Below are positions 21,541 to 23,424 of a stretch of DNA of 23,424 nucleotides, in pieces. The translations under genes were made by a program, and so were the position numbers. The stretch is from a virus: IMG/VR virus record IMGVR_UViG_3300009161_001533, positions 1-23,424 of that record. One strand, given 5' to 3'. How positions within the stretch are numbered: the stretch's first letter is position 1; each line of letters begins with the position of its first letter. Below the pieces are notes generated by a model, which was not told the DNA's origin, made no database searches, and worked only from the letters and a program-made list of their open reading frames with translations.

Positions 21541-21803
21541 AGTGTTTTGATGTAATGAGCTGTGAGCCACCCCACAATGCCCAGCAGCACGCCAATGATG
21601 CCTATGCCCCAGGCAATCAGTTGGTCATTGCGTTTTTCGCCCATTTGGCGCACAATGCCATGCACTTCTGTCACCATGTGTTTGACTTCGCCAACTTCTT
21701 GTTCCACTGTTTCTATTTTGAGTTCCAGCATGCGGTATCGTTCGGCACACAGCTCAACGTGGGCTTCAAGACTTTTCTTTTCAATGTCGGTGGTATCAAC
21801 CAT
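21537..21803 (-). CDS. Coiled-coil plus C-terminal TM protein, holin/XhlA-like, 88 aa
   Basis: Residues about 5-58 are charged and heptad-like (VELCAERYRMLELKIETVEQ, EVKHMVTEVHGIVRQMGEKR), a clear coiled coil. Residues about 63-85 (LIAWGIGIIGVLLGIVGWLT) form a single membrane segment at the C-terminus. This layout matches XhlA-type and other small phage holin or spanin-associated proteins, but it is also used by other phage membrane proteins. The ATG at 21803 has GGAG seven bases upstream, and a CATAAATA late box lies 18 bases upstream. No endolysin is seen nearby, so a lysis role is only a suggestion. Confidence 0.75.
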   Translation of the reverse strand: MVDTTDIEKKSLEAHVELCAERYRMLELKIETVEQEVGEVKHMVTEVHGIVRQMGEKRNDQLIAWGIGIIGVLLGIVGWLTAHYIKTL

Positions 21804-22239
21804 TATGGGGCTCCAATGCGTTATTTATGGCGGTAAACCAAATGTTTTGATTGGCTCCTTGAGCATGCAGTGTTGCTGTGATTGCTTCTGCTTCATTTAG
21901 TCCGGTGACCATGGGCACGCCTTCGCAATCACCTACTAGCCCGGCCAGGTCATCGCTGCCAAATTCACTGCTGAGTACCCCCTCAGCTTCTACTTCAAAT
22001 TCAAAGTGCCAGCCATCTTTGTGCTTGGTAGGATACACAACATTCATGGGTTGTGTCCGTAAACTGGCAATCTGCAACAGGCTTTCCCAGTTGCGTTGTT
22101 GATTTCTGGCACGATTCCAATCTTCTATGGTTTCCAGTCGCAATCCACTCTTGGTAGTATACGGCAGTTGTTGGGCACGGAAATGTCCTGTGACACCAGT
22201 GAAGGTACAATCAAAAAGGGTGCGGCACAAGACTTTCAT
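21796..22239 (-). CDS. T4-like phage hypothetical protein, 147 aa
   Basis: I chose the ATG at 22239 (MKVLCRTLFDCTFTGVTGHF), because that N-terminus looks like the usual start of this T4-like family. Upstream Met codons at 22248 and 22260 have no ribosome-binding site, but neither has 22239. The region WNRARNQQRNWESLLQIASL and the following LRTQPM also look conserved. The C-terminal half is acidic (FEFEVEAEGVLSSEFGSDDL). Early Cys5 and Cys11 with Thr/Gly pattern might bind metal. The stop overlaps the next ATG by eight bases. Function unknown. Confidence 0.75.
   Translation of the reverse strand: MKVLCRTLFDCTFTGVTGHFRAQQLPYTTKSGLRLETIEDWNRARNQQRNWESLLQIASLRTQPMNVVYPTKHKDGWHFEFEVEAEGVLSSEFGSDDLAGLVGDCEGVPMVTGLNEAEAITATLHAQGANQNIWFTAINNALEPHNG
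21822..21829 (-). promoter_or_regulatory. Late promoter CATAAATA before the holin-like gene
   Basis: Minus-strand CATAAATA matches seven of eight bases of TATAAATA and ends 18 bases before the ATG at 21803, which leaves room for the GGAG ribosome-binding site. It lies inside the 3' end of the 21796-22239 gene. It would lead the chain of genes down to 19827. Confidence 0.55.
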
Positions 22240-22247
22240 TATGTGCA

Positions 22248-22255
22248 TATTTAAT
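22248..22255 (-). promoter_or_regulatory. Possible late-promoter box ATTAAATA
   Basis: Minus-strand ATTAAATA (six of eight match) ends eight bases before the ATG at 22239. A promoter is expected here because a strong terminator lies just upstream. The distance would give an almost leaderless mRNA, consistent with the lack of a Shine-Dalgarno, but the match is weak. Confidence 0.3.
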
Positions 22256-22265
22256 GCCAAAAGGA

Positions 22266-22292
22266 AACCCCGGATTTTTTACGTCCGGGGTT
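22266..22292 (-). terminator. Strong GC-rich intrinsic terminator
   Basis: Minus-strand AACCCCGGA and TCCGGGGTT (9-bp perfect arms, 22284-22292 and 22266-22274) enclose a 9-base loop CGTAAAAAA and are followed by TTTCCTTTT-type sequence. It lies 20 bases after the stop of the 22312-22746 gene and isolates that gene as its own unit. The hairpin could also work on the other strand. Confidence 0.85.
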
Positions 22293-22311
22293 GGTGTTAA
22301 TCCGTGTTAGA

Positions 22312-22746
22312 TTAAACTGTTGTGAAGCTTGCAGTTGCGCTGACGTTGCCAGTTGGGATACCAATGTTCAAACCGCCTGTGGCGTTGGCTGTTTGAGCAG
22401 CGGCAACCAAGGTAGCAGTGGTGTAAGCGCCTGTGGGGTAGATAGCAATACTGATAGTGCCAGCTGTTGCACCTGCTTGGTACATAGCGATTGTGCCGCC
22501 TGCGCCGCCACTTGCGATGCCTGCACCAGACTGGATAGCTTGCAACACATTGTTCAAGTAGCCGTTGACATTACCAGCATTGGTAAGGGCAGCGTTGGCT
22601 GTCAATGAGAAGAAGTCCAGTTTTGGACCTGCCATTTGAACTGGGCCTTGGGCCGCAACGTTGGCTGTTCCAGAGATACTGCCGTTAGCAACGTCCAGTG
22701 CAAATACTGGTTGTGTAGTTCCATTTGTTTTTGTAAAAACTGCCAT
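22312..22746 (-). CDS. Probable abundant virion protein, Ala/Gly/Thr-rich, 144 aa
   Basis: The ATG at 22746 follows AAAGGAAATTATC. The protein starts MAVFTKTNGTTQPVFALDVA and is rich in small residues (GGAGGTIAMYQAGATAGTIS, VAAAQTANATGGLNIGIPTG) with very few charges, a composition typical of small capsid-decoration or tail proteins. It is a separate transcription unit: a perfect TATAAATA late promoter upstream (22789-22796) and a strong terminator downstream. This arrangement is typical of highly expressed late structural genes. Which virion part it forms cannot be read from the sequence. Confidence 0.8.
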   Translation of the reverse strand: MAVFTKTNGTTQPVFALDVANGSISGTANVAAQGPVQMAGPKLDFFSLTANAALTNAGNVNGYLNNVLQAIQSGAGIASGGAGGTIAMYQAGATAGTISIAIYPTGAYTTATLVAAAQTANATGGLNIGIPTGNVSATASFTTV

Positions 22747-22788
22747 GATAATTTCCTTTAAGTTAAGTGGTCTCGGTGGACCTGCTTT

Positions 22789-22796
22789 TATTTATA
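22789..22796 (-). promoter_or_regulatory. T4-type late promoter TATAAATA
   Basis: Minus-strand TATAAATA is an exact match to the T4 late promoter recognised by the gp55-type late sigma factor. It lies 42 bases before the ATG at 22746 and just after the stop of the 22810-23424 gene. The predicted start near 22782 leaves a 35-nt leader that carries AAAGGA. Confidence 0.85.
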
Positions 22797-22809
22797 CAAT
22801 CGGTAAAAA

Positions 22810-23424
22810 TCATGCCGGTTGAGGATTATTTTGTGCCGCATTTCTTGCTGTAAAGTCAAATCTATTTACTGCTTTGGCATAGCCTGCAGGGGTGGCCATG
22901 ACCCAGCCCTCGTGTCCAGGATCTTTCAAATCCAGCTGGCGCAGTATGTCCAGTTTCAAGTCATGCAACAACAAGAACAAAGTAAATGCTGCTGACAGCG
23001 CACCTGCATTGCTGGCTGGACTGTTCAAGTATTCCACAATGTTGGCAAATTTCTTGGGCGTGACCTTGGTCTGTAGCCACTCGCCAAATCCCGGCAACAA
23101 GTCGTCGAAGTTTCCGCTGGGCTGTTTGATTCTAAAATTGATGTAGTCCACACACAGTTTGGCTAGATCTGTGATCTGTTGTGCTCGCAGTTCGGCAGGG
23201 TTGAACAAGGTGGCAATGGCACGACCATCCCCACTGTTGGCCACAGATTTGATTTGTTTGATCAGGCCAGCATCGGGCGCAATTTCTTTGCCGCCAATGG
23301 GTTCAATCAACAGCAGGCCAGGCACTTCGTTAAAGCGCACACCACTCAAGGGTTGACGTGCATCTCCTGCATCTGCATACATGGAGTGCATGGCTATACC
23401 TGTAGTGCTGGCGCCGATGCGCTG
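22810..23424 (-). CDS. Phage protein, partial (N-terminus cut by window edge)
   Basis: The frame stays open through the right edge (QRIGASTTGIAMHSMYADAG), so the Met at 23391 is probably internal and the true start lies outside. The visible 204 residues include VPGLLLIEPIGGKEIAPDAG, a helical charged middle, LLPGFGEWLQTKVTPKKFAN and the C-terminal HEGWVMATPAGYAKAVNRFD. The IGxSxTGIAxHxMY start is reminiscent of an uncharacterised marine T4-like phage family (the DUF6267 type, from memory). No catalytic motif recognised. The TGA lies 14 bases before the TATAAATA late box. Confidence 0.75.
   Translation of the reverse strand, partial: QRIGASTTGIAMHSMYADAGDARQPLSGVRFNEVPGLLLIEPIGGKEIAPDAGLIKQIKSVANSGDGRAIATLFNPAELRAQQITDLAKLCVDYINFRIKQPSGNFDDLLPGFGEWLQTKVTPKKFANIVEYLNSPASNAGALSAAFTLFLLLHDLKLDILRQLDLKDPGHEGWVMATPAGYAKAVNRFDFTARNAAQNNPQPA

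Noticed and set aside
1-23424. CRISPR arrays, insertion sequences, integrase or attachment sites
   Set aside because: No regularly spaced repeats, transposase or integrase motifs, or terminal inverted repeats were found.

Overview
The window looks like part of a large T4-like (myovirus-type) bacteriophage genome, probably infecting an aquatic proteobacterium. The phage assignment rests on a class Ia ribonucleotide reductase pair (nrdA/nrdB) with a glutaredoxin, a T4 gp30-like ATP-dependent DNA ligase, a PAAR spike-tip protein, a beta-helix tail fibre/spike, T4-type late promoter motifs (TATAAATA and close variants), and dense packing with ATGA, TAATG and GTGA stop/start overlaps. No bacterial housekeeping block is seen. 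Every gene I can support is on the minus strand, so transcription runs from high to low coordinates. The genes at both window edges are cut.

Layout from right to left, in the direction of transcription. (a) 23424-19827: virion or morphogenesis-type genes, with late promoter motifs and one strong terminator (22266-22292). They include a probable abundant Ala/Gly/Thr-rich virion protein (22312-22746) and a chain of overlapping genes, one of them a coiled-coil plus single-TM holin-like protein. (b) 19817-15576: an accessory operon behind a perfect sigma70 promoter (TTGACA-17-TATAAT). It holds iscU, a B12-type radical SAM gene, an iscA/HesB gene, a glycosyltransferase-like gene and a PD-(D/E)XK nuclease. 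(c) 15556-13748: tail fibre/spike with a pectate-lyase-like beta-helix. (d) 13740-8142: a small unknown gene, nrdA, nrdB, a SAM methyltransferase, a small helical protein, a glutaredoxin and a paralogous second methyltransferase. (e) 8145-5561: a small beta-rich protein, PAAR protein and two large Ala/Thr-rich structural-type proteins. (f) 5539-1: an early-type region of small genes plus the ligase, with four of the window's five strong sigma70 promoters. All five promoters have exactly 17-bp spacers. Two are preceded by a conserved terminator-like A/T dyad at identical spacing, resembling the terminator-promoter cassettes (PeSL) described in T4-like phages.

The most interesting items are these. 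First, an IscU/radical-SAM/IscA module with all catalytic residues but no cysteine desulfurase, suggesting that the phage borrows host IscS and HscA/B to mature its own radical SAM enzyme or other Fe-S targets. Second, a 179-nt non-coding stretch (1388-1566) behind a perfect promoter. It folds into several convincing stems, including one with a GNRA-type loop, and is a candidate phage regulatory RNA or structured leader. Third, a 47-codon single-TM protein whose promoter lies so close to the ATG that its mRNA may be leaderless. Fourth, the repeated early promoter cassettes.

Limits: functions come from motif recognition by eye without database searches. Many small genes have no function I can name.
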